DNA of 34,170 bases from Opitutaceae bacterium (GTDB lineage Bacteria; Verrucomicrobiota; Verrucomicrobiia; Opitutales; Opitutaceae). Both the position numbers and the translations under genes were made by a program. The stretch spans positions 1 through 34,170 of the forward strand of contig JAGOJU010000038.1 of assembly GCA_017994935.1 (NCBI GenBank). Reading direction: 5' to 3'. Position 1 is the stretch's first letter, and each line of letters opens with the position of its first letter. This document shows, one piece after another, positions 8,692 to 17,258 of this stretch. The notes beneath the pieces are model-generated. The model was given only the letters and a program-made list of their open reading frames with translations, did not search any database and was not told the origin of the DNA.

Positions 8692-9117
8692 ATGCCCTAC
8701 CTCCCTCCGCATCCCATTCTCACGCACTGCCGGTTTCTCTTCTGCCTCATTTGTGTCATTTTGAGCACAGCTGCGACTCTGCGCAGCGAAGCCAATGATG
8801 TCGGGGATACCACCAGAAGAATCTTCGACGTACCGGCGGGCGAAGCGCACATTGCCCTCAAGCAGTTTGCACAGCAGGCCGGACTGGAGCTGCTGTATTC
8901 GGCCAGGGAGATCGCAGGCGCGAAAACCAATGCAGTGAAGGGCGAACTCACGGCACGTGATGCCCTCAAAAGACTGCTGAGCGGCACAAGCCTGATCGCA
9001 ATGCCAGGAAAGAGCCGTGGAGCCGTCGCAGTGACGAGGGCCCCCGACCCAAACGGATCAAGGGCGGCGCCGACGGAGATCGGCCGCCGTCCACAAACCA
9101 ACCATCTTCAACCCTGA
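8692..9117 (+). CDS. Free-standing secreted STN-domain protein (TonB receptor signalling domain)
   Basis: The protein has 141 residues from ATG 8692. Other in-frame starts exist at 8662 and TTG 8605, but 8692 best exposes the hydrophobic signal sequence FLFCLICVILSTAATLRSEA. The mature part is a secretin/TonB N-terminus (STN) domain: RRIFDVPAGEAHIALKQF, then AQQAGLELLYSAREIAGAKT and LTARDALKRLLSGTSL. In FecA-type receptors this domain is fused to the receptor N-terminus and contacts the FecR protein. Here it ends 20 nt before the receptor gene, which itself lacks an STN domain. The short C-terminal tail (RAPDPNGSRAAP...) is low in structure. The role as a detached signalling domain is inferred. 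Confidence 0.82.
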   Translation: MPYLPPHPILTHCRFLFCLICVILSTAATLRSEANDVGDTTRRIFDVPAGEAHIALKQFAQQAGLELLYSAREIAGAKTNAVKGELTARDALKRLLSGTSLIAMPGKSRGAVAVTRAPDPNGSRAAPTEIGRRPQTNHLQP

Positions 9118-9137
9118 ATCACACCCAACACCAAACC

Positions 9138-12100
9138 ATGAAATCCAAACGCCCGCTTGCCTTCCTTGCAGCGTTGTTAGGCGCAGTCACTGCGACCAAC
9201 GCAGACGCGCAGGCTACTGCGACCGATACGCCTCCCGAAAAATCAGATGTTGTCCAGCTTTCACCCTTCGAGGTGAAGGAATCGACCACCGGCTACCTCG
9301 CGACAAACACCATGTCCGGCACGCGGCTCAACACCGCGCTCGAGGACCTTGGCTCTTCCATCTCGGTAGTCACCAAGCAGCAGATGGAGGATTTCGCCAT
9401 GCTCGATATCAACGATATCTTCGCGTATGAAGCCGGCGCTGAAGGCGCGGGGACCTATACGGAGTTCTCGATCGATCGTAATGGCCGCGTCTCCGACCGG
9501 GTCCTTTCGGATCGAGAATCGGCAAATCGCGTTCGCGGCATTGGCTCGGCAAATGTCACCCGTTCGGGCTTCGCAACGAGCGGCCGCGTGCCGGTCGATC
9601 CGATTGACATCGATGCCGTCGAAATCAGCCGCGGCCCGAATTCAAGCATCTTCGGTCTCGGTGAAGGCGCCGGCACCGTGAACATGGTCGCATCCTCCGC
9701 CAACCTCAACCGGGCTATCTCAACCACGCAGATCCGTTTCGACGACACGGGCGGTTGGCGAACCTCTTTCGACCTCAACCGCGCGCTCATCCCGGGAAAA
9801 CTCGCCGCTCGCATCAGCGCCGTCTACCAGCACGACGAGTATCACCAGAAACCGTCCGCGTACAATACACGGCGGCTCAACGCGATGATTCGCCTCCAGC
9901 CGTTCAAGAAGACCTCGCTGCGCGCCTCCTTCCAGTCGTACCTGGCCGACGGCACCCGGGCCAATACGCTGACGCCCCGCGACGGCGTTTCCTACTGGCG
10001 CGACCTTGGCAGTCCCTCGTGGGACCCCGTCACCCAGATTGCCACCATCAATGGGGTCCCGACCGCCTTCACCGGCACAACCAACCCCGCGGGACTGGGC
10101 AATCAGAACAGGCCCGGACCGGTTCTCTTTGTCGACAACGGCGGAATCCAGCTCTGGGAGATCAGCCGCATGCCTGCCGCCACCGCCACCAATGGCCCCA
10201 GCAGCGTCACGGGCGTCAATCGCCTCCTGGAGAGTATTGCAGAGCCGGTTCGTGACGGACGCCCGCTGTTTGCCGTCGTAAGAGGCATTTCCGATCCTTC
10301 GATCTTCGACTACGCGCACATCAATCTCGCGGGTCCCAACTATCAGCGGGAAGAGGTGGCCACATCGACCATCGAATTTGAACAATTCCTCCTCGACAGC
10401 GGTCGCCATACGGCCGCATTCCAGTTCGCCTGGCAGAGGGAAGATGCCGATCGAACCCGCAAGACCACCGTGGGCTCCACCACGCCCGTCGGCACCAGCG
10501 GCTATCTCTACGTCGATCCCAACAGCCGGCTGCTCGACGGCAGCGCCAATCCATTCTACCTGAAGCCCTATCTCGGTGTGGCTGAACCTGTCTGGACAGA
10601 AACACCCTACGAACAGGACAGCTACCGTGCACAGCTCGCGTACGTGCTCGATCTGACAAAGGAAAAGTCGAAATGGCTTCGATTCCTGGGCCGCCAGCAG
10701 GTGCTCGGATACTTTGAGGAGCGCAAATCCAAGAACCACGTCTATCGTTTTCGCGATGCAATGATCTCGGACAATCCGATCTATGCACCCGCCGGTCAGC
10801 CGAAGGGAAACCAGGCCAACACCAACGGATTCGTCACGTCGCAACTGGCCACACGTCCCTACTACCACTACTATGTGGGCGACGCCAACGGCCAGAACGT
10901 AGACTATGCGCCCTCCCGCGCCGAATACGGAAACTACAATTTTGTCTGGTATGATCCGATCAACAAGAAGTGGGTGACCGACCAGGCAACCTTTGGTCAG
11001 GCAGGCATCACCGAAGCGAGCGCCGGCGAAAATGCCAATTCCACTGTCAACCTGATTCAAACCAAGGGCGCCATGCTGCAGAGCACCTTCCTGGGAGGAC
11101 GGCTGGTCACCACTTTCGGCCGCCGGCACGACCAGAGCGGCAACAAGCGGCAGAACCGGGCATTCCTCATGCCCAATGGCTACGATTTCGACTATGCGAG
11201 GATGGATGGCTGGCGCGGCGACTGGGATATCCGCGAAGGAGATACCACGACGAGCGGCGCAGTGCTTCGTCCCTTCCGCGACTGGGGTTTCATGGAAAGA
11301 GCAAGCAGCGGCGCAGGCTGGACGTCCCGGGTCGCATCCGTGCTGCAGGGCACGGGCTTGTACTACAATCAATCGAACAGTTTCAGACCTGAGGAACCCG
11401 CGATCAACATTCTGAAAGAGGTGCTGCCCAATCCGACCTCCAACGGCAAGGATTACGGCTTCACCATCAGTTTCGGCCGCAAGTTCATGCTGCGCGCCAA
11501 TCACTATACCACACACCAGATCAATGCCCGCGCAGATCAGAGCACGAATATCGCGAACCGTTCCCTCCAGGTCGACTTTGCCGATACGCGCACAACCCAA
11601 CCATTCACCCTTCAACGCCAGGCCCGCAATTGGATCACCCAGCTCAATCCAACGATCTCCGCCACCGATCGTGAAGCCCAAGTCTACGCGATCATGGGCC
11701 TCACCCAGGCCGATCTGGACGCATATGCCGGAGCAACTGTCGCCGACATCACCAACATTGATGCCAAAGGCGAGGAATATGAGCTGAACTACAATCCCAA
11801 CAACTTCTGGACGCTCCGGGCGAATGTCACCCGGGCCGAATCCATCGATGGAGCCCAATCACCCAGCAACGCACAATGGATTGAGCAGCGGTTCAAGCAA
11901 TGGGAGACGATCGTCGATCCGCGCACAGGCACAAAGTGGCTCGACACCTCTTACGTCGGAGAATTCCCATCACCCGGAGCCGAGACAGCCAGAGGCTACA
12001 TCGCCCGGACCATCCAGTCCCCCCTCCGCATCGACAGGGCCACGCGCGGCACCGCGCGTCCGCAGATCCGCGAGTGGCGCTTCAACCTCGCCACCAGCTA

Positions 12101-12470
12101 CAAGCTCGCCGGCCTCACCGACAACCGCACGCTCCGCAATTTCACCGTAGGCGGTGGCGTGCGTTGGGAAAGCAAGGGCGCCATCGGGTACTACGGCATC
12201 CCCATCAATGGCAGCCTCGAAGCCGCAGAGGAATTCGATCCGAGCCGCCCGATCTGGGACAAGTCGCATGCCTATTTCGACGCCTTCGTCTCCTACCAGA
12301 TGAGGCTCTTCAACGACAAGGTTCGCGCGCGCTTCCAGCTCAATGTCCGGAATATCCAGGAGTCACACGCACGCCTCCAGGCCGTCGGCGCCTATCCCAA
12401 CGGTGAAGGACACACATTCCGCATCGTGGATCCTCGCTCATTTGTCCTCACAGCGACCTTTGACCTCTGA
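9138..12470 (+). CDS. TonB-dependent outer-membrane receptor
   Basis: The protein has 1110 residues. Signal peptide MKSKRPLAFLAALLGAVTATNADAQA is followed by the segment DVVQLSPFEVKES, where a TonB box would lie. The plug domain spans about residues 55-200 (NTALEDLGSSISVVTKQQMEDF...IDIDAVEISRGPNSSIFGLGEGAGTVNM). The large barrel ends in the canonical pattern RSFVLTATFDL with terminal aromatic/Leu. There is no carboxypeptidase-like or STN N-terminal domain. It lies between the sigma/FecR/STN regulators and a run of polysaccharide esterase, lyase and sulfatase genes, so it probably imports an oligosaccharide released by those enzymes. A large antisense open frame inside it (9720-11858) is a codon-bias shadow. 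Confidence 0.95.
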   Translation: MKSKRPLAFLAALLGAVTATNADAQATATDTPPEKSDVVQLSPFEVKESTTGYLATNTMSGTRLNTALEDLGSSISVVTKQQMEDFAMLDINDIFAYEAGAEGAGTYTEFSIDRNGRVSDRVLSDRESANRVRGIGSANVTRSGFATSGRVPVDPIDIDAVEISRGPNSSIFGLGEGAGTVNMVASSANLNRAISTTQIRFDDTGGWRTSFDLNRALIPGKLAARISAVYQHDEYHQKPSAYNTRRLNAMIRLQPFKKTSLRASFQSYLADGTRANTLTPRDGVSYWRDLGSPSWDPVTQIATINGVPTAFTGTTNPAGLGNQNRPGPVLFVDNGGIQLWEISRMPAATATNGPSSVTGVNRLLESIAEPVRDGRPLFAVVRGISDPSIFDYAHINLAGPNYQREEVATSTIEFEQFLLDSGRHTAAFQFAWQREDADRTRKTTVGSTTPVGTSGYLYVDPNSRLLDGSANPFYLKPYLGVAEPVWTETPYEQDSYRAQLAYVLDLTKEKSKWLRFLGRQQVLGYFEERKSKNHVYRFRDAMISDNPIYAPAGQPKGNQANTNGFVTSQLATRPYYHYYVGDANGQNVDYAPSRAEYGNYNFVWYDPINKKWVTDQATFGQAGITEASAGENANSTVNLIQTKGAMLQSTFLGGRLVTTFGRRHDQSGNKRQNRAFLMPNGYDFDYARMDGWRGDWDIREGDTTTSGAVLRPFRDWGFMERASSGAGWTSRVASVLQGTGLYYNQSNSFRPEEPAINILKEVLPNPTSNGKDYGFTISFGRKFMLRANHYTTHQINARADQSTNIANRSLQVDFADTRTTQPFTLQRQARNWITQLNPTISATDREAQVYAIMGLTQADLDAYAGATVADITNIDAKGEEYELNYNPNNFWTLRANVTRAESIDGAQSPSNAQWIEQRFKQWETIVDPRTGTKWLDTSYVGEFPSPGAETARGYIARTIQSPLRIDRATRGTARPQIREWRFNLATSYKLAGLTDNRTLRNFTVGGGVRWESKGAIGYYGIPINGSLEAAEEFDPSRPIWDKSHAYFDAFVSYQMRLFNDKVRARFQLNVRNIQESHARLQAVGAYPNGEGHTFRIVDPRSFVLTATFDL

Positions 12471-12574
12471 CCGGGCAAAAAGGCATTGCTTTCCTCTTCA
12501 CGCCACGCGGCGTTGCAAGCAAAGGGGGAAGCATGTACGTTGCCTCACCAAGGCCTCAAATCCCAAATCCAAAC

Positions 12575-14701
12575 ATGAATGATCTCACCCGCCGCCAGAT
12601 GCTTCAGCACAGTGGCTTCGCGCTCTTCGGTGCAACCCTGCCATCGGTCGTCGGCGCAGCCGAACCCGCCAAAGCCGGCAATCGTGCCCGGCCTTCAGCC
12701 GGTGGTGATGGCGAGGATGCCGGCGATAATGTCGCCCCTTCGGACCCCAAGGGATTGGTCCGGCAGAACCGCTCGCCACGCTCCGTCCAGGAGTACTACG
12801 TGGGGCGCGTGCGTGAGGCCACACGCGAGGCCGACGCCCGCCGATCCGCGCTCCGTACCCGCGCGGACGCGGAGCGCTATGTCGCCGATGTGAGGGAGCG
12901 TCTCCGGCAGTGTTACGGCCCCATGCCGGAAAAGACACCCCTCAAGCCGAGGGTGACTAAAACCCTCGAACGCAACGGCTACAGGATCGAAAACGTCATC
13001 TACGAAAGCCGCCCCGGATTTCCCGTAACCGCCAATCTTTTTGTTCCCAATGCGCTGAAAGGTCCGACGCCTGGTGTCATGGTTCCCGTCGGCCATTTCT
13101 CCTCGGGCAAGGTCGGATCGGCTTCGATTGCCCAGGCTCTCGTGAAACAGGGTTACGTGGCCCTCGCCTTCGATCCCATCGGGCAGGGCGAACGAGTCCA
13201 ATACGTGGATGATCACTACAAGGCGGTCGTCGGGGCCGGCACGAGCGAGCATACCTACAGCGGCGTGCGTATGCCTCTCGTCGGCGAAAACCTGCCCACC
13301 TGGTTCATGTGGGACTGTGTTCGTTCGCTGGATTACCTGCTTTCGCGCCCGGAGGTGGATCCACGCCACATTGGGATGACGGGCAGTTCTGGTGGCGGCA
13401 ACCAGACGATGCAGCTCTCCGGATTCGACTTCCGCCTGACAATGGCGGCTCCGAGCTGCAACGTCACCTCGCTGCGTCGAAACGTTGAGAACGAACACTC
13501 CCAGGATCCCGAACAATGGCCGTGGGGACTTCTCGCACGCGGACTTGATCATTCCGATTTCCTCGCGGCCATGGCACCCCGTCCGGTGCTGCTCGTCGGT
13601 CAGGAGGGTGACTATTTCGACGCCCGCGGTTTCGAGGAGGCATGCCGCAGGCTCCGCAGGCTCTACGCGCTGCTTGGAGCGGAGGAAAATTTCTCCTTCT
13701 ATCTCGGCCAGGGTGGTCACGGTTTCGCGAAACCAAACCGCGAGGCGATGTACCGCTGGTTCAATCATCATTCGGGCATGCCCCAGGTGCAAACGGAACC
13801 GGAACTCGAGCGCGAGAACTGGGAAAACCTCCGCTGTCTGCCCCATGGTCAGGTGGCGGAACTCAAACCGATGACCGAGTTCTCGTACACCAGCGAACTC
13901 TCCCGTAGCCTGCGCAAATCGCGTCCGGCATTGAGTGGCGACGCGCTGAAGAGCCGCCTCACGTCGATCTTGAAACTGCCTGTGCGAGAGAGCGTGTGCG
14001 AGTTCCGGATCATGCGCCAGCCGCGTCCACGCGGTTACCCGAAGCGCAGCCAGGGGGAGTACCTGCTGGAAACCGAACCGGACATCCATGTTTATGCCTA
14101 CCGGCTCAACGACACCCCGCTCCAGTCGCGTCCGCCACGGGGCCCCAAACGGGCAGTCCTGTATGTCGCCCACCAATCTGCCGACGAGGAATTGCGCTCA
14201 GACCCCTGGTTGAAGGAAATGGCCGCCTCCGAGCCGGATGCCGCGTTCTACGCGTGCGACGTCCGCGGCGTGGGAGAATCGCATCCGGTGCTTTCGACTC
14301 CCACCAATCCCAAGAAGGGGGGCGCCGACTATCTCCATGCAGGATTCGGACTGTTGTTCGACTATCCGACCGCGGGCCAACGCGCGCACGATGTGTTGAG
14401 CGTACTCGACTGGATGGCCAGCTATGGGCACGAAGAGGTGCACCTGGTCGCGCGCGGCTGGGGAGCCATTCCGGGCACTTTTGCGGCCGTGCTGCACGAC
14501 CGGGTGACTCAGGTCACTCTGAAGAACGCCCTCACAAGCTACGCCGATGTGGCTGAGACCGAGCGTTACCAGTGGCCGCTGGCGACCTTCATTCCCGGTG
14601 TGCTGAAGTCCTTCGACCTGCCCGACTGCTATCGCGAACTGGAACGCAAGAAGCTGCGCCAGATTGAGCCCGCATCCGCAGCAGCAGGTGTTCCCGCATG
14701 A
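12575..14701 (+). CDS. Tat-exported two-domain alpha/beta-hydrolase (acetylxylan-esterase-like)
   Basis: The protein has 708 residues from ATG 12575. An upstream in-frame ATG at 12533 gives an unlikely leader. The N-terminus MNDLTRRQMLQHSGFALFGA resembles a twin-arginine signal. The first hydrolase domain (about residues 90-420) carries nucleophile S272 in MTGSSGGG, a likely acid in GQEGDYFD, and H382 in GQGGHGFAK. It resembles the acetyl-esterase/dipeptidyl-peptidase-like hydrolases of polysaccharide loci. A second hydrolase-like domain (about 525-700) reads LVARGWGAI at its nucleophile elbow, with Gly where Ser should be, so it is probably inactive. The stop overlaps the CE12 gene start by 4 nt. 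It likely removes acyl groups from the glycan; the exact substrate is not visible. Confidence 0.82.
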   Translation: MNDLTRRQMLQHSGFALFGATLPSVVGAAEPAKAGNRARPSAGGDGEDAGDNVAPSDPKGLVRQNRSPRSVQEYYVGRVREATREADARRSALRTRADAERYVADVRERLRQCYGPMPEKTPLKPRVTKTLERNGYRIENVIYESRPGFPVTANLFVPNALKGPTPGVMVPVGHFSSGKVGSASIAQALVKQGYVALAFDPIGQGERVQYVDDHYKAVVGAGTSEHTYSGVRMPLVGENLPTWFMWDCVRSLDYLLSRPEVDPRHIGMTGSSGGGNQTMQLSGFDFRLTMAAPSCNVTSLRRNVENEHSQDPEQWPWGLLARGLDHSDFLAAMAPRPVLLVGQEGDYFDARGFEEACRRLRRLYALLGAEENFSFYLGQGGHGFAKPNREAMYRWFNHHSGMPQVQTEPELERENWENLRCLPHGQVAELKPMTEFSYTSELSRSLRKSRPALSGDALKSRLTSILKLPVRESVCEFRIMRQPRPRGYPKRSQGEYLLETEPDIHVYAYRLNDTPLQSRPPRGPKRAVLYVAHQSADEELRSDPWLKEMAASEPDAAFYACDVRGVGESHPVLSTPTNPKKGGADYLHAGFGLLFDYPTAGQRAHDVLSVLDWMASYGHEEVHLVARGWGAIPGTFAAVLHDRVTQVTLKNALTSYADVAETERYQWPLATFIPGVLKSFDLPDCYRELERKKLRQIEPASAAAGVPA

Positions 14702-15501
14702 CACACGTCCGCTTCATTCCGGCCGCCCTCCTGACTGCGATCCTGCTGGCTGCCGGTATTCATGCGGCCGAGGTATCGCCCACGATTCCGGCCGAGCCCG
14801 TGCAGCATCCTGCACTGTTTCTCGTGGGCGATTCGATCATGAAGACCGGAACAGGGGACGGCGCACGGGGCCCTTGGGGCTGGGGACAGGAGATCGGCGC
14901 GTTTTTCGACCCTGCACGGATTCATGTCTACAATGAGGCCCGTGGCGGCCGCAGCAGCCGCAGCTACATCGACGAAGGTGCCTGGGCGGGCGTCCTCGAA
15001 CACATTCAACCCGGCGATTTCGTCATCCTCCAGTTTGGCCACAACGATACGTGGAACTCGCCCAACAACCCCGATCGCGCCACCATCACCTCCGCCGGGG
15101 ACGATACACTCCAGGTGGGGGTGAAAGGCCAGCACAAGCTCGTCCACAGCTACGGCTGGTACCTGCGCCAGTACGTGAAGGATGTGAAGGCAAAGGGTGC
15201 CACACCCATCGTCTGCTCCCCCCCTCCGCGAAATGAGTGGGAAAATGGTCGAATCAAACGCGGCTTCGACGGCTATGCAAAATGGGCGGCCGAAGCAGCA
15301 AATGCAGGCGGTGCAGCATTCATCGACTTGAATGCCTGCGCGGCGGACCGCTTCGATGCACTCGGCGAGGCCAGGGCTCGTGAGATTTTCAACGATCGCC
15401 AGCACACCCGAAAGCTGGGCGCCCGCATCAACGCGGAGTGCGTCGTGGAGGGGATCAGGCGCCTGAAAGACCTGCCACTGGCCGCCACACTCAAACCTTG
15501 A
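14698..15501 (+). CDS. Rhamnogalacturonan acetylesterase-like protein (CE12, SGNH hydrolase)
   Basis: The protein has 267 residues with signal peptide MTHVRFIPAALLTAILLAAGIHAA. SGNH blocks appear in order: GDSIMKTG with S46 (block I), ARGGRSSRSYI (block II, Gly), LQFGHNDTW (block III, Asn117), and DRQHTRKLGA with D233 and H236 (block V). This arrangement and the length match the RhgT/YesT type of carbohydrate esterase family 12. That family takes acetyl groups off rhamnogalacturonan I and related glycans. The gene is translationally coupled to the preceding esterase and lies in the same operon as the PL9 lyase, which supports a pectin-type substrate. Confidence 0.9.
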   Translation: MTHVRFIPAALLTAILLAAGIHAAEVSPTIPAEPVQHPALFLVGDSIMKTGTGDGARGPWGWGQEIGAFFDPARIHVYNEARGGRSSRSYIDEGAWAGVLEHIQPGDFVILQFGHNDTWNSPNNPDRATITSAGDDTLQVGVKGQHKLVHSYGWYLRQYVKDVKAKGATPIVCSPPPRNEWENGRIKRGFDGYAKWAAEAANAGGAAFIDLNACAADRFDALGEARAREIFNDRQHTRKLGARINAECVVEGIRRLKDLPLAATLKP

Positions 15502-15554
15502 CCGTTCGCACCCATCTCCAACCGCGCCTTTAGCAACTGCCCAGAAACTTTGAT

Positions 15555-17153
15555 ATGAATCCTTCCCCGTTTGGCATCCCTCCCTCAGAAATGTTCCGAC
15601 GCGCCTTGCTGTGCCTGGCGGTTCTGCTCGCAACACTCGTGCCCCGTTCCTTCGCGGCGGCTGCCGGCTCCAAACCCAATGTCCTGATCCTTTCCATCGA
15701 CGACTTGAATGACTGGGTCGGGGAGTTCGGCGGAAACCGTCAGACCCGGACGCCAAACATGGACCGATTCTGCGCGGAAGGCGCGGTGGCCTTTCAGAAC
15801 GCCTACTGTCCGGGCCCGATCTGCGGTCCCTCGCGTTCGGCATTCATCTCCGGCTTCATGCCAAATCGCAGCGGCGTCTACGGAAACGGATCAAACATGC
15901 GCCGTTCGCCACTTGTACAAACCCATGCGACACTGCCCGAATACTTCGCGAAGAATGGCTATCAAACATTCAATCGCGGAAAGTTCTTCCACAAACACTC
16001 CACGCCTGACGGTGGGGATGAAGGGCAATGGGCTTTCACGGACTGGAGTCCCACCGATGGAAGGGGGGGCGTGGATCCCAATCACCTGTTCTCGAGACAA
16101 AAAGGCATCTATGAGGGTAAGAAAGGCGTACCCCTTCGGAGTGACGCCACCGCCGACAGGACCGATGAGGGAGTGGAGTTTTCATGGGGCCCGACGAAGG
16201 ACCAGAAGGAAAACACGATGGACTACCACACGGCACAATGGGCCGCGGATCTGCTGGCGAAGTCCCATGACAAGCCATTCTTCATGGTGGTCGGCATCAA
16301 GAAGCCCCACCTGCCCTGGTACGTGCCCCAGGAATACTTCGATCGTTTCCCCCTGGAGAGCATCAAGATTCCGGACTACCGGCTCGATGATCTCGATGAC
16401 ATCCTTACACCCTCGGGGGAAAAGAAATTCACCCCGTCTGCTGATTTCAGATGGGTGACCCAAAGGGATAGGACCGATCTTTTCCAACGCGCTGTCCAGG
16501 CTTACCTCGCTTCCGCAGCCTATGCGGATGACTGTGTGGGCGTCGTGCTCGATGCCCTCGCAAAGAGCACCTACAAGGACAATACGATCGTCATGATATT
16601 CGGGGATCATGGCTGGCATCTGGGCGAGAAACTCCGATTCCGGAAGGCCACACTCTGGCAGGAATCGACGCGGTTGCCACTGATGGTGCGCGTGCCGGGA
16701 GTGACAACCAAACCGACGGAAACTGCCCGCGTCGTCAATCTGATGGACCTCTACAAGACTCTCATCGAACTCTGCGGTCTGCCTGTAAACTCCGATATCG
16801 ATGGACGCAGTTTCGTCCCGCTCCTCAAGAATCCAACTCAACCATGGCCGTATCCCACCATGACGGTCAACGGGCTGGGCAACGCATCGATTCGCGATGA
16901 ACGCTGGTACTATATCCGCTACGAGGATGGCACCGAGGAGTTCTATGACATGCAGTCCGATCCCATGCAGTGGAGGAACCTCGCGAAGTCAAAGGACAGG
17001 GAAATAGTCGCAGCCAGGGAACACCTCGCCGCACGTTATCCGTCCGAATTTACGCCTTCCATTTCCCGGGATTTCACCCGCAGCCGGTCAGGCGACAATA
17101 GCCCATCGCTGCCAAACCCCAATCAGAAGCGGAATCTTTCGCTGCTGAAGTAG
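15555..17153 (+). CDS. Sulfatase, iduronate-2-sulfatase-like
   Basis: The protein has 532 residues from ATG 15555. An alternative start at 15591 (MFRRALLCLAVLLATLVP) would give a tidier signal peptide. SKPNVLILSIDDLNDW supplies the metal-binding Asp pair (D49, D50). CGPSRSAFISG is the formylglycine motif C-x-P-S-R, with C90 as the residue to be oxidised. VVGIKKPHLPWYVPQEYFD and FGDHGWHLGEK are typical of the iduronate-2-sulfatase-like branch (S1_7 style). The enzyme should be exported and cleave sulfate esters from a glycan, after a maturation enzyme encoded elsewhere has made formylglycine. Substrate specificity cannot be read from the sequence. It lies between the CE12 and PL9 genes, with about 50- and 100-nt gaps. 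Confidence 0.93.
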   Translation: MNPSPFGIPPSEMFRRALLCLAVLLATLVPRSFAAAAGSKPNVLILSIDDLNDWVGEFGGNRQTRTPNMDRFCAEGAVAFQNAYCPGPICGPSRSAFISGFMPNRSGVYGNGSNMRRSPLVQTHATLPEYFAKNGYQTFNRGKFFHKHSTPDGGDEGQWAFTDWSPTDGRGGVDPNHLFSRQKGIYEGKKGVPLRSDATADRTDEGVEFSWGPTKDQKENTMDYHTAQWAADLLAKSHDKPFFMVVGIKKPHLPWYVPQEYFDRFPLESIKIPDYRLDDLDDILTPSGEKKFTPSADFRWVTQRDRTDLFQRAVQAYLASAAYADDCVGVVLDALAKSTYKDNTIVMIFGDHGWHLGEKLRFRKATLWQESTRLPLMVRVPGVTTKPTETARVVNLMDLYKTLIELCGLPVNSDIDGRSFVPLLKNPTQPWPYPTMTVNGLGNASIRDERWYYIRYEDGTEEFYDMQSDPMQWRNLAKSKDREIVAAREHLAARYPSEFTPSISRDFTRSRSGDNSPSLPNPNQKRNLSLLK

Positions 17154-17157
17154 ATCG

Positions 17158-17182
17158 CGCCACCATCGCATTTCGAGTGGCG
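17158..17182 (+). repeat. Inverted repeat between sulfatase and PL9 genes
   Basis: Arms CGCCAC (17158-17163) and GTGGCG (17177-17182) are separated by 13 nt and lie 5 nt after the sulfatase stop. There is no T-tract, so it is more likely an mRNA-stabilising or processing hairpin inside the operon than a terminator. Confidence 0.3.
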
Positions 17183-17258
17183 GACTCGGAATTACAACTT
17201 CCAGGGCTCGCACTCATCCGGACCTGCATGTCCTGCCTGTGACCTATTCCCACCTCCG

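Noticed and set aside
9720..11858. 712-codon open frame on the minus strand inside the TonB receptor gene
   Set aside because: It lies wholly opposite a convincing receptor gene, has no recognisable domain, and follows from codon bias in GC-rich DNA.
12695..14176. 493-codon minus-strand frame opposite the esterase
   Set aside because: It is a shadow of a gene with clear catalytic motifs and has no domain of its own.
14629..15843. 404-codon minus-strand frame over the CE12 gene and its flanks
   Set aside because: It is Arg/Pro-rich random-looking sequence antisense to a well-supported gene.
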